DNA of 64,000 nucleotides from the NCBI GenBank assembly GCA_035995025.1, contig DASYKY010000120.1, positions 86,498 to 150,497 on the forward strand, in the 5' to 3' direction. Of the stretch, positions 23,358 through 31,573 are shown piece after piece. The position numbers and the translations under genes are program-made. Origin of the DNA: Actinophytocola sp035995025. Its GTDB lineage: Bacteria > Actinomycetota > Actinomycetes > Mycobacteriales > Pseudonocardiaceae. Position 1 is the first letter of the stretch. Each line of letters starts with the position of its first letter. The notes beneath the pieces were generated by a model that saw only the letters and a program-made list of their open reading frames with translations, was not told where the DNA came from and ran no database searches.

Positions 23358-24161
23358 TCAGTCGAGAATCGCGAGGACCCGCTTGCCGAGGGGGTCGTCG
23401 GGGTCGGCCAGCCCGAGCGGGAGGTCGAAGTGGTGCCGGCTGGGCACGATCACGGTCTCGAGGGGGACCCGCGCCGCGCGGGCGGCCGCCACGAGCAGGT
23501 CCTGCTGCTCGGCGAAGCCGGCGGGCTCGTCCGCGCCGCACGCGGCGAGCAGCGGCGGCGTGCCGGGCGGCAGCCGGCGGGCGGGGCTGTTGCGGGCGGC
23601 CTCGTCCGGCGAGAGCCGGATCGCCGCGCCGATCGAGGTGGCCAGCAGCGGGTCGAGCTCGTACAGGCCGCTGACCAGCACCGCGGCCCGGACCGGCACC
23701 GCGTCGAAGCACATCGCGGCGAGCTGCGCCCCGGCCGAGTGCCCGGCGAGGACGATCCGGTCCGGGTCGAACCCGAGCGCCGCGGCGTTGTCGTACAGCC
23801 AGGTCACGCCCCGCCGCGCCATGGCGACGATCTCGTCCAGCCGGTGCGCGGGCGCGAGCCCGTAGCCCAGCGCGGCGAACGCCCAGCCGCGGGCCACCAC
23901 CCCGGGCGCGGCGAACGACGACTCGGCCTCGGTCAGCTCCTGCCAGTACCCGCCGTGCACGAAGACCAGCAGCGGAGCCGCGGGGCGCGGCGCGGGGAAG
24001 TAGTGCAGCCGCTCGGCGTCCCCGGGGCCGTAGGCGACGTCCCGCCAGGACAGCATCGCCCGGGCCTGCGCGGACAGCTCGGCGTACCGGTCGAGGTAGG
24101 GGCCGGGCGCGACGGACAGGCCGGGTAGGTAGGCCTCGTCGAGGTCCCGCAGCGCACGCAT
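23358..24161 (-). CDS. kynurenine formamidase-like alpha/beta hydrolase
   Basis: A 267-residue alpha/beta hydrolase related to arylformamidases: HGGYWQ (69-74) forms the oxyanion hole, G-H-S-A-G (140-144) holds the nucleophile Ser142, and the C-terminal PSRHHFD supplies the catalytic His. HGGYW plus GHSAG is characteristic of the hydrolases that remove the formyl group from N-formylkynurenine. With the tryptophan 2,3-dioxygenase gene in the same operon this activity is well supported. It starts at ATG 24161 and is the first gene of the minus-strand cluster; its promoter lies in the 195-bp divergent gap. Confidence 0.87.
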   Translation of the reverse strand: MRALRDLDEAYLPGLSVAPGPYLDRYAELSAQARAMLSWRDVAYGPGDAERLHYFPAPRPAAPLLVFVHGGYWQELTEAESSFAAPGVVARGWAFAALGYGLAPAHRLDEIVAMARRGVTWLYDNAAALGFDPDRIVLAGHSAGAQLAAMCFDAVPVRAAVLVSGLYELDPLLATSIGAAIRLSPDEAARNSPARRLPPGTPPLLAACGADEPAGFAEQQDLLVAAARAARVPLETVIVPSRHHFDLPLGLADPDDPLGKRVLAILD

Positions 24162-24356
24162 GGCGAGTCACCCTAGCGACACCGCCGGGCGGTGCCCGAT
24201 CCTCCCCGCCGAGGTCGGGATCAGTGGCCGGGCAACGGTTCCGGCGGTGCACGAGGTGGCATCCGCCCGCCGCGACCCGGCCGTGCGGCGGAACGTTCCG
24301 TCCGTCCGTGGGCGGTCAGTAGGATTTGACTCGCACCGAACAAGGGGGAGTCGTCT

Positions 24357-25433
24357 GTGGGCAACGGTCGTCGGCTGCGCAGGGCGCCGAACTACTTTCT
24401 GGGCTACCTCGCCCGCCGGCGCTACTACATGGTCGTCGGCGCCGCGTTGCTGGTCGTGGTCGTCGCCCTGCTGGTGTTCTCGGCCTCGTTGCAGGACTAC
24501 GGCAAGAACCTGAGCCTGAACCTCGGCGCCGACCTGATCGGCACGCTCGTCGTCCTGTTCGTGATCGCGCCGTTCATGGGGCGTGCCGAGCGCTCGCACG
24601 AGGCGGTGCTGGAGCGGTTCGACCACCGCGGCTTCGTCCGCCAGACCGCCGACGCCCGCCAGCGCGTCCAGATCCTCGAGATGTGGACCGACCTGTTGCA
24701 GGGCGGCTTCCAGCGGCCGTTCCTGGACGCGATCCGCGAGGCGCTGGCCCGCGACGTCGAGGTGCGGATCCTGCTGCTCAACCCGGACGCGCGGGCCGCC
24801 GAGCAGCGCGCCGACGACCTGCTGCGCCAGACCGACGTCGTCGACAACATCCTCGACAACCTGCGGGTGCTGCACGACTTCCAGCGCGAGCTGTCCGAGC
24901 GCATGCGCCGCTACATCGACATCCGGGTCTACTCCGCACTGCCGCCCGTGCAGCTGTACCGGGTCGACGACCACCTGATCGTCTCGTTCTACCCGGTGAA
25001 CATCACGTCGTGGAACGCCGCGCAGTACCAGACCAGCCCGCAGGCGCAGCTGGGCACGTTCGTGACCACGAAGTTCGACGAGCTGTGGGAGGCAGGCAGC
25101 ACCCGCACGCTCGACCAGTTCCGCACCCTCGCGCTCGCGGTCGACGGCACGGAGAACGGCGGGCCCTACCGGGTGCGGTTCGTGTCCACCGGCGAGCAGA
25201 TCTTCGTCAGCGGCCGCAAGATCATCGCGGAGAACCTGCGCAGCGGCATCGACGGCCTGCCGGTGCGGACGATCGACGGCAACGCGAAGGGCGAGCGGAG
25301 CCAGTCGAGGCCGTACCTGCTGACCCCGCTCGACCCGGCAGGCGACGACCACGCCACGGCCCAGGAACTGTTCCGGCGCAAGTACGGCCAGAACCACCAC
25401 GAGGTGATCCTCAAGCTGTCGATGCCGGAGTAG
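24357..25433 (+). CDS. membrane-anchored protein with a PLD/DUF5919-like cytosolic domain
   Basis: A 358-residue protein with two N-terminal membrane helices (YYMVVGAALLVVVVALLVFSAS, about 24-45; NLGADLIGTLVVLFVIAPFMG, about 54-75). The cytosolic region contains VQILEMWTDLLQGGF, FLDAIREALARDVEVRILLLNPD and YIDIRVYSALPPVQLYRVDDHLIVSFYP. It resembles the phospholipase-D-like fold found as DUF5919-type sensor domains, without a clear HKD motif. GTG 24357 follows GGGGGA. Its 3' end overlaps the convergent oxidoreductase gene by 23 nt. Role unknown; a sensor or nucleotide-handling membrane protein is possible. Confidence 0.7.
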   Translation: MGNGRRLRRAPNYFLGYLARRRYYMVVGAALLVVVVALLVFSASLQDYGKNLSLNLGADLIGTLVVLFVIAPFMGRAERSHEAVLERFDHRGFVRQTADARQRVQILEMWTDLLQGGFQRPFLDAIREALARDVEVRILLLNPDARAAEQRADDLLRQTDVVDNILDNLRVLHDFQRELSERMRRYIDIRVYSALPPVQLYRVDDHLIVSFYPVNITSWNAAQYQTSPQAQLGTFVTTKFDELWEAGSTRTLDQFRTLALAVDGTENGGPYRVRFVSTGEQIFVSGRKIIAENLRSGIDGLPVRTIDGNAKGERSQSRPYLLTPLDPAGDDHATAQELFRRKYGQNHHEVILKLSMPE

Positions 25434-26877
25434 CGCCGGCGTAGAAGCGCTCCAGCCGCCGCGGGTGGAAGCGGGTGTGCATCGGGTGCGGCCGGCCGCC
25501 CACCGCGGCCAGCACCGCCTCGCCGACCTCGGGCGACTGGGTGAAGCCGCCGGTGTTGTGCCCGCCCGTCACCACCAGCGCGCCGCCGCCGTCGGCCGGC
25601 ACCGTCTCGAACACCCCGAGGCACGAGGACGTCCACGGGCGCACGCAGAACCGGCGGCTCGCGTCGAGCGTGCCCGCCTCCCGCGCGGCCGCGTGCGCCG
25701 CGGGGAAGAAGCGGCGGACGGTGTCCTCCAGCGCGTCGAACACGACGTCCAGCTCGGCGGAGTCGATGTTGCCCGGGTTCAGGCCCGTCCAGCCGTAGCC
25801 GGACCCGCAGATCAGCACCGGCTCGCCCGACTCGCCGGTCCCGAGCGTCACGTTGGTCTCCTCGGCCCGGTGGCCCTTGCGGGCGATCTTCACCGAGTGC
25901 GCCAGCCGTGGCTCGACGTTCGGCACGGTCAGCCAGACGCCGAGCATGCCCTGGATGCGTTCGTGCGACAGGGTTCCGCGCAGCAGCCCGTCGCCGTACA
26001 CGCCGGGGGAGAGCACGTAGTGGTCGGCCCGCACGACCCCCGCCGCCGTCTCCAGCCCGCCGGCGACGCCGGGGGCGGCCCAGTGGATGCCGGAAACCGT
26101 TGTGTCCCAATGGAACCGCACGCCCTCGGCCGCCAGCAGGGTCACGAGCCTGGCGAGGAACTTGTGGATGTTCACGGTGAAGCCGACGACCTCGAGGCCG
26201 CCGGCGACCGTGCCGGCCGCGCACGCGCCGGCCAGCGCCGGGTACCGCTCGCCCACCTGGCCGGGCGTCAGGACTGTGCGGGTGGCGCCGAGGCGGTCGT
26301 TGCGGGCGACGTGGCGGCGGTAGTAGTCGGCGTCGTCGTAGAGGCGCAGGATGCCGTCGCGGTAGCCGGTGCCGTCGGGTCCACTGTGGAACAGGCCAGG
26401 ATCGGACTCGACGAGCCGGGCCCACCCCGTGCCGGCCGCGCGGTTCACGGCGAAGATGTCCTCTGTGTAGCTGTCCGCGAGCCACCGAGGCATGCGGTGG
26501 AAGTCGTCGGCCCAGCGGCGTTCGGCGTCGGTGAGGTCGCCGGGCTTCGCGACCAGCCAGCCGTGCGCGGAGATCGGCTTCGTCAGCAGGTCGCCGCCGG
26601 GCCAGGCGCGGTTGTTGTAGCTGTCGGCCTCGGTCAGGGTGAACATCCGGCCGTCGCCGCCGCCGCGGGTGCAGCCGTAGGCGGTCCAGTGCGCGTCCTC
26701 GCGCGGGTCGGGGGACCGCTCGTACACCACGACGTCGTAGCCGTCGCGGGCGAGGTACAGCGCCGTGACCAGGTTGACGATGCCCGCGCCCACGAGGATC
26801 ACGGACCTGCCGCCGCTGCCCAGGGCGATCGGCTGCGCGTCCGCGAGGTCCCGCTCGGCCACCGCCAGGTTGCGCAC
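25411..26877 (-). CDS. FAD-dependent oxidoreductase of the D-amino acid oxidase/DadA family
   Basis: A 488-residue FAD enzyme. After about 25 residues comes the dinucleotide-binding motif VILVGAGIVNLVTALYLARDGYDVVVYER. The middle contains the substrate-binding VGFTVNIHKFLARLVTLLAAEGV and a DHYVLSPG strand, and the C-terminus has GALVVTGGHNTGGFTQSPEVGEAVL, the usual second FAD-contact region. Enzymes of this type oxidise D-amino acids, sarcosine-like or related amines. Its start at 26877 is 15 bp downstream of the TIM-barrel gene's stop, so both probably form one unit. Substrate unknown. Confidence 0.85.
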   Translation of the reverse strand: MRNLAVAERDLADAQPIALGSGGRSVILVGAGIVNLVTALYLARDGYDVVVYERSPDPREDAHWTAYGCTRGGGDGRMFTLTEADSYNNRAWPGGDLLTKPISAHGWLVAKPGDLTDAERRWADDFHRMPRWLADSYTEDIFAVNRAAGTGWARLVESDPGLFHSGPDGTGYRDGILRLYDDADYYRRHVARNDRLGATRTVLTPGQVGERYPALAGACAAGTVAGGLEVVGFTVNIHKFLARLVTLLAAEGVRFHWDTTVSGIHWAAPGVAGGLETAAGVVRADHYVLSPGVYGDGLLRGTLSHERIQGMLGVWLTVPNVEPRLAHSVKIARKGHRAEETNVTLGTGESGEPVLICGSGYGWTGLNPGNIDSAELDVVFDALEDTVRRFFPAAHAAAREAGTLDASRRFCVRPWTSSCLGVFETVPADGGGALVVTGGHNTGGFTQSPEVGEAVLAAVGGRPHPMHTRFHPRRLERFYAGATPASTA

Positions 26878-26892
26878 CAGGCCCCCTTCGGT

Positions 26893-27939
26893 CTAGGTCT
26901 GGGTCCTGGCCTGAATGTTACGTGTGCCCAGCTCGCGGTAGCGGGCGGCGAGCGCGGTGAACGCGGCCTTGGGCTCCCAGGGCATGTCGGGGTAGGTGTC
27001 GCCGCGGTCGTGGTCGAGGACCTTGACGACGCCCCAGCTGGCCATGTCGAGGTCGGTGCGGGGATCGTCGCGGTAGGGCAGGCCGTAGCAGACGAAGGTG
27101 CACGCGAAGGCGGCGTCGACGCCCTCGGCGGTGAACACGTCCAGCAGCTCGCGCAGGTACGTGGCCTGCTCCTGCTCGTCGCGGACGTAGTCGCCCTTGA
27201 GGCGCACCGGGACGGCGCCGTCGTACTCGACGATCTCCCCGCCCCGCGCGCCGTGGTCGGCCGCGCCGCGATGGGTGGTGCAGCCGAACTCGGTGATCGC
27301 GACCGGCTTGCCCCGGGCCGTGCACTCGCCGACGAGCGCGCGGATGCTCTGCCGGTAGGTGTGCGCGATCTCCTTCGAGCGGTGCGCGTCGACCGACACG
27401 ATGTCGAACGGTGTCCAGTCCACGCCCTCGAACGGGATCGACGCGTAGGTGACCCGGCCGCCGAAGCGCGCCCGGACCACGGCGACGGCCCGCGCGAGGA
27501 ACTCGTTGACCCGCCCGGGCAGCGCGCGGACGTCGGCGCGCCCGCGCAGGAGGTTGCCGACCCGCTCCTCGAGGCTGTCGCCGGGCAGGAAGCCGCGGTT
27601 GAACAGGCTCAGCTCCGCACCGGCGACGAACACGACGTCGGCCCCGCCGGCGCGGATCCGTTCGGCGCGCTCGGCGGCGTCGGCGAGCAGGGCGAGCGTC
27701 TCGCCGTCGTCGAGCTGGTGGGTGAACGGGGAGAACCAGACCTCGAGCCCCAGGTCGGCGGCGTACCGCGCGGCGAACTCCAGCCGGTCGAGGTCGTTGC
27801 CGAACGGGCGGACCGCCGTGCAGTGCAGGTCGTCGCGGATGATCTCCAGTTCGCGCCGCACGAGCGCGTGGTCGAACGGCCGCCGCGTCACGCCGTCGAA
27901 GCTGAACCCCGCGTCGTAGCCGATGCCCCTGGCCCGCAT
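26893..27939 (-). CDS. TIM-barrel glycosidase-like protein, unknown function
   Basis: A 348-residue cytosolic protein with an (alpha/beta)8 outline. After IGYDAGFSFDGVTRRPFD come TAVRPFGNDLDRLEFAA, LEVWFSPF, DVVFVAGAELSLFNRGF, DIVSVDAHRS and VAITEFGCTT, whose Glu residues lie at strand ends as in family-A glycosidases; a CTFVCYGLPYR segment follows. I do not recognise a characterised member. Starting at ATG 27939 places GGAGGAG at the correct distance. Its promoter region holds a 36-bp near-perfect palindrome shared with the divergent cupin gene. Confidence 0.65.
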   Translation of the reverse strand: MRARGIGYDAGFSFDGVTRRPFDHALVRRELEIIRDDLHCTAVRPFGNDLDRLEFAARYAADLGLEVWFSPFTHQLDDGETLALLADAAERAERIRAGGADVVFVAGAELSLFNRGFLPGDSLEERVGNLLRGRADVRALPGRVNEFLARAVAVVRARFGGRVTYASIPFEGVDWTPFDIVSVDAHRSKEIAHTYRQSIRALVGECTARGKPVAITEFGCTTHRGAADHGARGGEIVEYDGAVPVRLKGDYVRDEQEQATYLRELLDVFTAEGVDAAFACTFVCYGLPYRDDPRTDLDMASWGVVKVLDHDRGDTYPDMPWEPKAAFTALAARYRELGTRNIQARTQT

Positions 27940-27959
27940 GCCGTTCTCCTCCGACCTCA

Positions 27960-27995
27960 CTCGATAAGATACGAAACGTATCGTATCTTATCGAG
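27960..27995. promoter_or_regulatory. 36-bp palindromic operator candidate (15-bp arms)
   Basis: CTCGATAAGATACGA (27960-27974) and its exact complement TCGTATCTTATCGAG (27981-27995) flank AACGTA. In a genome this GC-rich, an AT-rich 15-bp perfect inverted repeat is unlikely by chance. It lies between the divergent TIM-barrel gene and cupin gene, so a dimeric regulator, perhaps TetR-type, could control both. No TF gene is adjacent. Confidence 0.7.
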
Positions 27996-28032
27996 CTCGG
28001 CGGAGGGTGGCGCGCACGGATAGTCTGCTGCG

Positions 28033-28368
28033 ATGACATCCCACCCGGCGGTCACGAAGCTCGACGAGACGGCGACCCAGGTGCTCGACGAGGCGCGCCG
28101 CCAGCACGCGCGGCGCGCCGCCCGGACCCTGGTCACCGGCACCTCGCTCCGCGTCACGCTGATCGCCCTGACCGAGGGTGCCGAGCTGGCCGAGCACGAC
28201 GCCCCGGTCGCCGCCACGCTCCAGGCCGTCAGCGGGCGCGTGCAGGTGCACACCCATGACCAGAAGTGGTTCCTAGACCCCGGCGAGCTGCTGACCATCC
28301 CGCACCAGCGCCACGGCGTCACCGCGGTCACCGACGCCGTCGTCCTGCTGACCGTCGCCCTGCGCTGA
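28033..28368 (+). CDS. small cupin-domain protein
   Basis: A 111-residue single-domain cupin. After a helical start (VTKLDETATQVLDEARRQHARRAARTLV) the beta-barrel motif 1 is partial (LAEHDAPVAATLQAVSGRVQVHTH), and motif 2 is PGELLTIPHQRHGVTAV with a conserved His. Cupins of this size are enzymes, binding proteins or part of a two-gene module. It starts at ATG 28033, just downstream of a 36-bp palindrome. No metal-binding triad can be assigned with confidence because motif 1 lacks the usual His pair. Confidence 0.75.
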   Translation: MTSHPAVTKLDETATQVLDEARRQHARRAARTLVTGTSLRVTLIALTEGAELAEHDAPVAATLQAVSGRVQVHTHDQKWFLDPGELLTIPHQRHGVTAVTDAVVLLTVALR

Positions 28369-28395
28369 CCACTCCACTGTGGACGGCCGTCGGCG

Positions 28396-29604
28396 TCAGC
28401 CGTCGTAGGTGGACTGGGTCACGGCGAAGACGTTGCGGCTGCCGGCGCCCTCCTGGAGCGTCCACAGCAGATCCGCGTTGGTGGTGTCCTCCCAGTAGGA
28501 CATGCTCTCGCCGCTGCTCACGAACGAGTAGGTCGCCGAGCCGGTGGCCGAGGCCCAGTAGTACAGCTTCTTGTCGCCGGACGAGTTGAACCACCAGCGG
28601 CCGTTGTGCGAGGCGACGCCGTTGAGCTTGTACCACGGCAGCCGCAGCGCCTGGCTCGCCGTCGTGTTCGCGGCGAACGTCGTCGCGCCCGCCGCGAACG
28701 GGAAGCGGATCGCGCGGGACGCGTGGTTCGGGTACGACGTGCACCCGGATGGGCAGGTGTACTCGGTCATCACGATCGACTTGCTGACGCGGTCGAGGGA
28801 GATCGTCGACCACGACAGGTTCGTGCCCGATGTCGTGTGCGACGTGATCGTGCCGATCTGCGGCAGTGCGTAGGCGTAGTTGTGCGCGTAGTAGACACCA
28901 TTGGGCTGGCGCCCGATCTGGCCCGCGGTGCCGCCCGTGTTCGTCTTGAGGATCTTCCGCATGTCGAACACCCGCATGCCGTGCCCGGTGTCGGCGACGT
29001 AGAGGTAGTCGCCGTACCAGGACACGCCGCCCGCGTGAATCGGGATGTCGGTGAAGTTCGGGGTGGTCGCGTTGCCGGCCGGGGCCACGAGCAGCACCTT
29101 GCGGTACTTGTTGGGGTACGTCGCGTCCCAGTCGACCAGTGTGATCCGGCTGCGCGTCTGGTCGCCGTCGCAGGCGCTCTTGGTGTACCAGCTGACCAGG
29201 ACCAGCTGGTGGCCGTCGTAGTTGCCGCTGTTCGCGGTGCCGACCGCGTCGCGGCTGGTGGTGATGCCCTGCGGGTAGTTCGTGCAGTCGGAGTTGTCCG
29301 TGCTGTCGAAACGGAACCCACTCGACAGCCCGGCCGGCTTGAACGTCGACGGCAGCCCGGTTCGGTCGTGGTTCGCGTTGTCCATCACCGTGTGGACCGG
29401 GGCCGTGCCCAGCGTCGACACCAGCGCCGAGTTGACCGCGTCGAACTGGTGGTAGTCCGCGGTGAGCGTGAACTGGTTCGCCGGCAGCGTGGTCGGGCCC
29501 GCGGCGGCGGTGGCGGAGAACGAGCCGCTCAGCGCGCCGGCGGCGGCAAGGGACGTGGCGGCAAGGGCGGCAGCGGCCAGGACAAGGCGACGGCGTGTGG
29601 ACAT
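28396..29604 (-). CDS. secreted protein, beta-propeller-like, unknown function
   Basis: A 402-residue exported protein with a basic signal peptide (MSTRRRLVLAAAALAATSLAA) and a mature part rich in Tyr, Trp, Ser and Thr. Repeated segments such as GVSWYGDYLYVADTGHGMRVFDM, YAHNYAYALPQ and GRWWFNSSGDKKLYYW are reminiscent of a beta-propeller. Two Cys pairs are visible (CTNYP..; CPSGC). It is divergent from a sugar ABC importer and may degrade or bind its substrate outside the cell; that is inference only. I do not recognise the family. Confidence 0.75.
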   Translation of the reverse strand: MSTRRRLVLAAAALAATSLAAAGALSGSFSATAAAGPTTLPANQFTLTADYHQFDAVNSALVSTLGTAPVHTVMDNANHDRTGLPSTFKPAGLSSGFRFDSTDNSDCTNYPQGITTSRDAVGTANSGNYDGHQLVLVSWYTKSACDGDQTRSRITLVDWDATYPNKYRKVLLVAPAGNATTPNFTDIPIHAGGVSWYGDYLYVADTGHGMRVFDMRKILKTNTGGTAGQIGRQPNGVYYAHNYAYALPQIGTITSHTTSGTNLSWSTISLDRVSKSIVMTEYTCPSGCTSYPNHASRAIRFPFAAGATTFAANTTASQALRLPWYKLNGVASHNGRWWFNSSGDKKLYYWASATGSATYSFVSSGESMSYWEDTTNADLLWTLQEGAGSRNVFAVTQSTYDG

Positions 29605-29677
29605 GGTTCCCCCGGAATGTCGGATCTACCGGACTCACACGCTATTGCGAACCGAACATGGGTGGCAAGATGCCCAC

Positions 29678-30628
29678 ATGGTCGAGACGGATACGGTGGA
29701 AAGATCACCGGTGGGCGATTTGTCCGCGCGCCCACCGCGCAGGCGCAGGCGGCTGTCGCCGCGCGAGGTCGCGCTCGGGGTGTTGTTCTGCGTGCCGGCG
29801 CTGGCCGGGCTCGGCACGTTCGTGATCTTCCCGCTGTTCCAGGCGATCTTTCTGTCCACCCGGGGCACGGACATCAACGGCAACCCGACCCGCTCGGTCG
29901 GCACGAAGAACTTCGCCGCGCTGTTCTCCCCGGAGTTCGGCACGGTCCTGCTGCACACGTTGCTGTTCACCCTGTTCGTGGTGGTGGTCGGGCTGGTCCT
30001 GCCGCTGGCCATCGCGGTGCCGCTGTCCCAGCGGCTGCCCGGCATGCGGGCGCTCCGCACGCTGTTCACGCTCCCGTTCGCCTACTCCGCGTCCGCGGCG
30101 AGCGTGGTGTGGCTGCTGATGCTCGACCCGTCGATGTCGCCGGTGAACTGGGTGTTGAAGCTCGTCGGCGTGGACGCGCCCGGCTGGACGACCGAGGCGC
30201 CGTGGCCGCTGATCACGGTGGCGTGGGCGACCGTGTGGGTCGTCGCCGGGTTCAACCTGCTGGTGCTCAGCGCCGGGCTCACGAGCATCGACACGGAGGT
30301 GCTGGAGGCGGCGCGGATCGACGGTGCCACCGGCTTCCGCCACTTCCTGTCCATCGTGCTGCCGATGATCTCGCCGAACGTGTTCTTCGTCGTCGTCACC
30401 ACGACCCTCACCGCCCTGCAGGCGCTCGGGCAGGTACAGGTGATGACCGACGGCGGGCCCAACGGCAGCACCCGCACGCTCGTCTTCTCGATCTTCCACA
30501 ACGCTTTCGAGAACGGAAACAACGACTACGGCCTGGCCAGCGCCCAGGGCCTGGTGCTGCTGATCGTCGGCATCGTGCTCGCCGCCGTCCAGTTCGGCGT
30601 CATCGAGAGGCGGGTGCACTACCGGTGA
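29678..30628 (+). CDS. sugar ABC transporter permease (UgpA/MalF type)
   Basis: A 316-residue inner-membrane permease of a binding-protein-dependent carbohydrate importer. A basic N-terminus (RRRRR) precedes about six helices; the MalF/UgpA EAA loop is EAARIDGATGFRHFLSIVLPMISPN. It starts at ATG 29678 and its stop overlaps the GTG of the second permease by 4 nt. The UgpE-like permease and an UgpB-like lipoprotein follow. No ATPase gene is in the operon, so a shared MsiK-type ATPase is expected elsewhere. Confidence 0.9.
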   Translation: MVETDTVERSPVGDLSARPPRRRRRLSPREVALGVLFCVPALAGLGTFVIFPLFQAIFLSTRGTDINGNPTRSVGTKNFAALFSPEFGTVLLHTLLFTLFVVVVGLVLPLAIAVPLSQRLPGMRALRTLFTLPFAYSASAASVVWLLMLDPSMSPVNWVLKLVGVDAPGWTTEAPWPLITVAWATVWVVAGFNLLVLSAGLTSIDTEVLEAARIDGATGFRHFLSIVLPMISPNVFFVVVTTTLTALQALGQVQVMTDGGPNGSTRTLVFSIFHNAFENGNNDYGLASAQGLVLLIVGIVLAAVQFGVIERRVHYR

Positions 30629-31536
30629 GCCAGACGACCACGACCCGGCCCGCCGCCAGCGCGCCGGCCGGCCGGCGGCCACCCGCCCGGCCCCGCACCG
30701 TGGACCGGCCGCATGCCGCGGTCGGCGTGTTCACCTACGTGTGGCTCGTGCTGCTGGCGGTCGTGCTGCTGTTCCCGGTGCTGATGACCGTGGTCGGCGG
30801 CTTCCTGCCGGAGGGGCAGCTGGTGCGCCAGCCGCCGGGGCTGTTCAGCGGCGAGTACTCGCTGGACAACTACGTCGCGGCGTGGCAGCAGACCGTCGTG
30901 CCACTGTTGCCGGCGTTCACCAACTCGCTGTTCGTCGGCGCGGTGATCATGCTGGGGCACCTGGTGACGTCGTGCCTGGCCGCCTACGCGATCGTGTTCA
31001 TCCGCATGCCGCTGCGCAAGCCGATCTTCTGGCTGTTCATGGCCACGATCATGGTGCCGTACGAGGCGATCGTGGTGCCCAACGCGTTGTTCATCCGCAG
31101 CCTGGGCGTGGAGAACAGCCAGTGGAGCCTCGTGCTTCCGTTCCTGGCCAACGGTTTCGGCGTGTTCCTGATGCGCCAGGCGTTCCGTCAGTTCCCGGAG
31201 GAGCTGCACCATGCCGCGCTCATCGACGGTTGCGGGCACCTGCGGTTCCTGTTCACGATCGTGCTGCCGGCGACCCGGCCGTCGCTGACCGCGCTCGCCG
31301 TGTGGTCGTTCCTGCAGGGCTGGAACATGTACTTCTGGCCGTTGATCATCTCCTCGTCGAACAACTCGATGAACACGCTGCAGACCGCGGTGTTCGCGTT
31401 GAAGAGCAACGGGAACGGCACCCAGCAGGCACTCGTGCTCGCCGGCGTGACGATCACGCTGATTCCCACCCTGCTGCTGGTCGTGTTCGGCCAGCGCTGG
31501 CTCGTTCGTGGCTTCATGGCCGGGGCCGTGAAGTGA
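30625..31536 (+). CDS. sugar ABC transporter permease (UgpE/MalG type)
   Basis: A 303-residue permease pairing with the preceding one. A Pro/Arg-rich cytoplasmic N-terminus leads to six membrane helices; the conserved EAA loop is HAALIDGCGHLRFLFTIVLPATRPS, and the LIISSSNNSMNTLQTAV loop is a typical periplasmic-side feature of the MalG type. GTG 30625 overlaps the upstream TGA by 4 nt, so translation is coupled. It is followed by the lipoprotein gene after 37 bp. Confidence 0.9.
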   Translation: MSQTTTTRPAASAPAGRRPPARPRTVDRPHAAVGVFTYVWLVLLAVVLLFPVLMTVVGGFLPEGQLVRQPPGLFSGEYSLDNYVAAWQQTVVPLLPAFTNSLFVGAVIMLGHLVTSCLAAYAIVFIRMPLRKPIFWLFMATIMVPYEAIVVPNALFIRSLGVENSQWSLVLPFLANGFGVFLMRQAFRQFPEELHHAALIDGCGHLRFLFTIVLPATRPSLTALAVWSFLQGWNMYFWPLIISSSNNSMNTLQTAVFALKSNGNGTQQALVLAGVTITLIPTLLLVVFGQRWLVRGFMAGAVK

Positions 31537-31573
31537 TCTCCACGTGTTGATGGTTGAACAGGAAGGATCAACG

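Noticed and set aside
25465..28023. An 852-codon plus-strand frame across the FAD oxidoreductase and TIM-barrel genes.
   Set aside because: Composition is typical of antisense; the minus-strand proteins have clear motifs.
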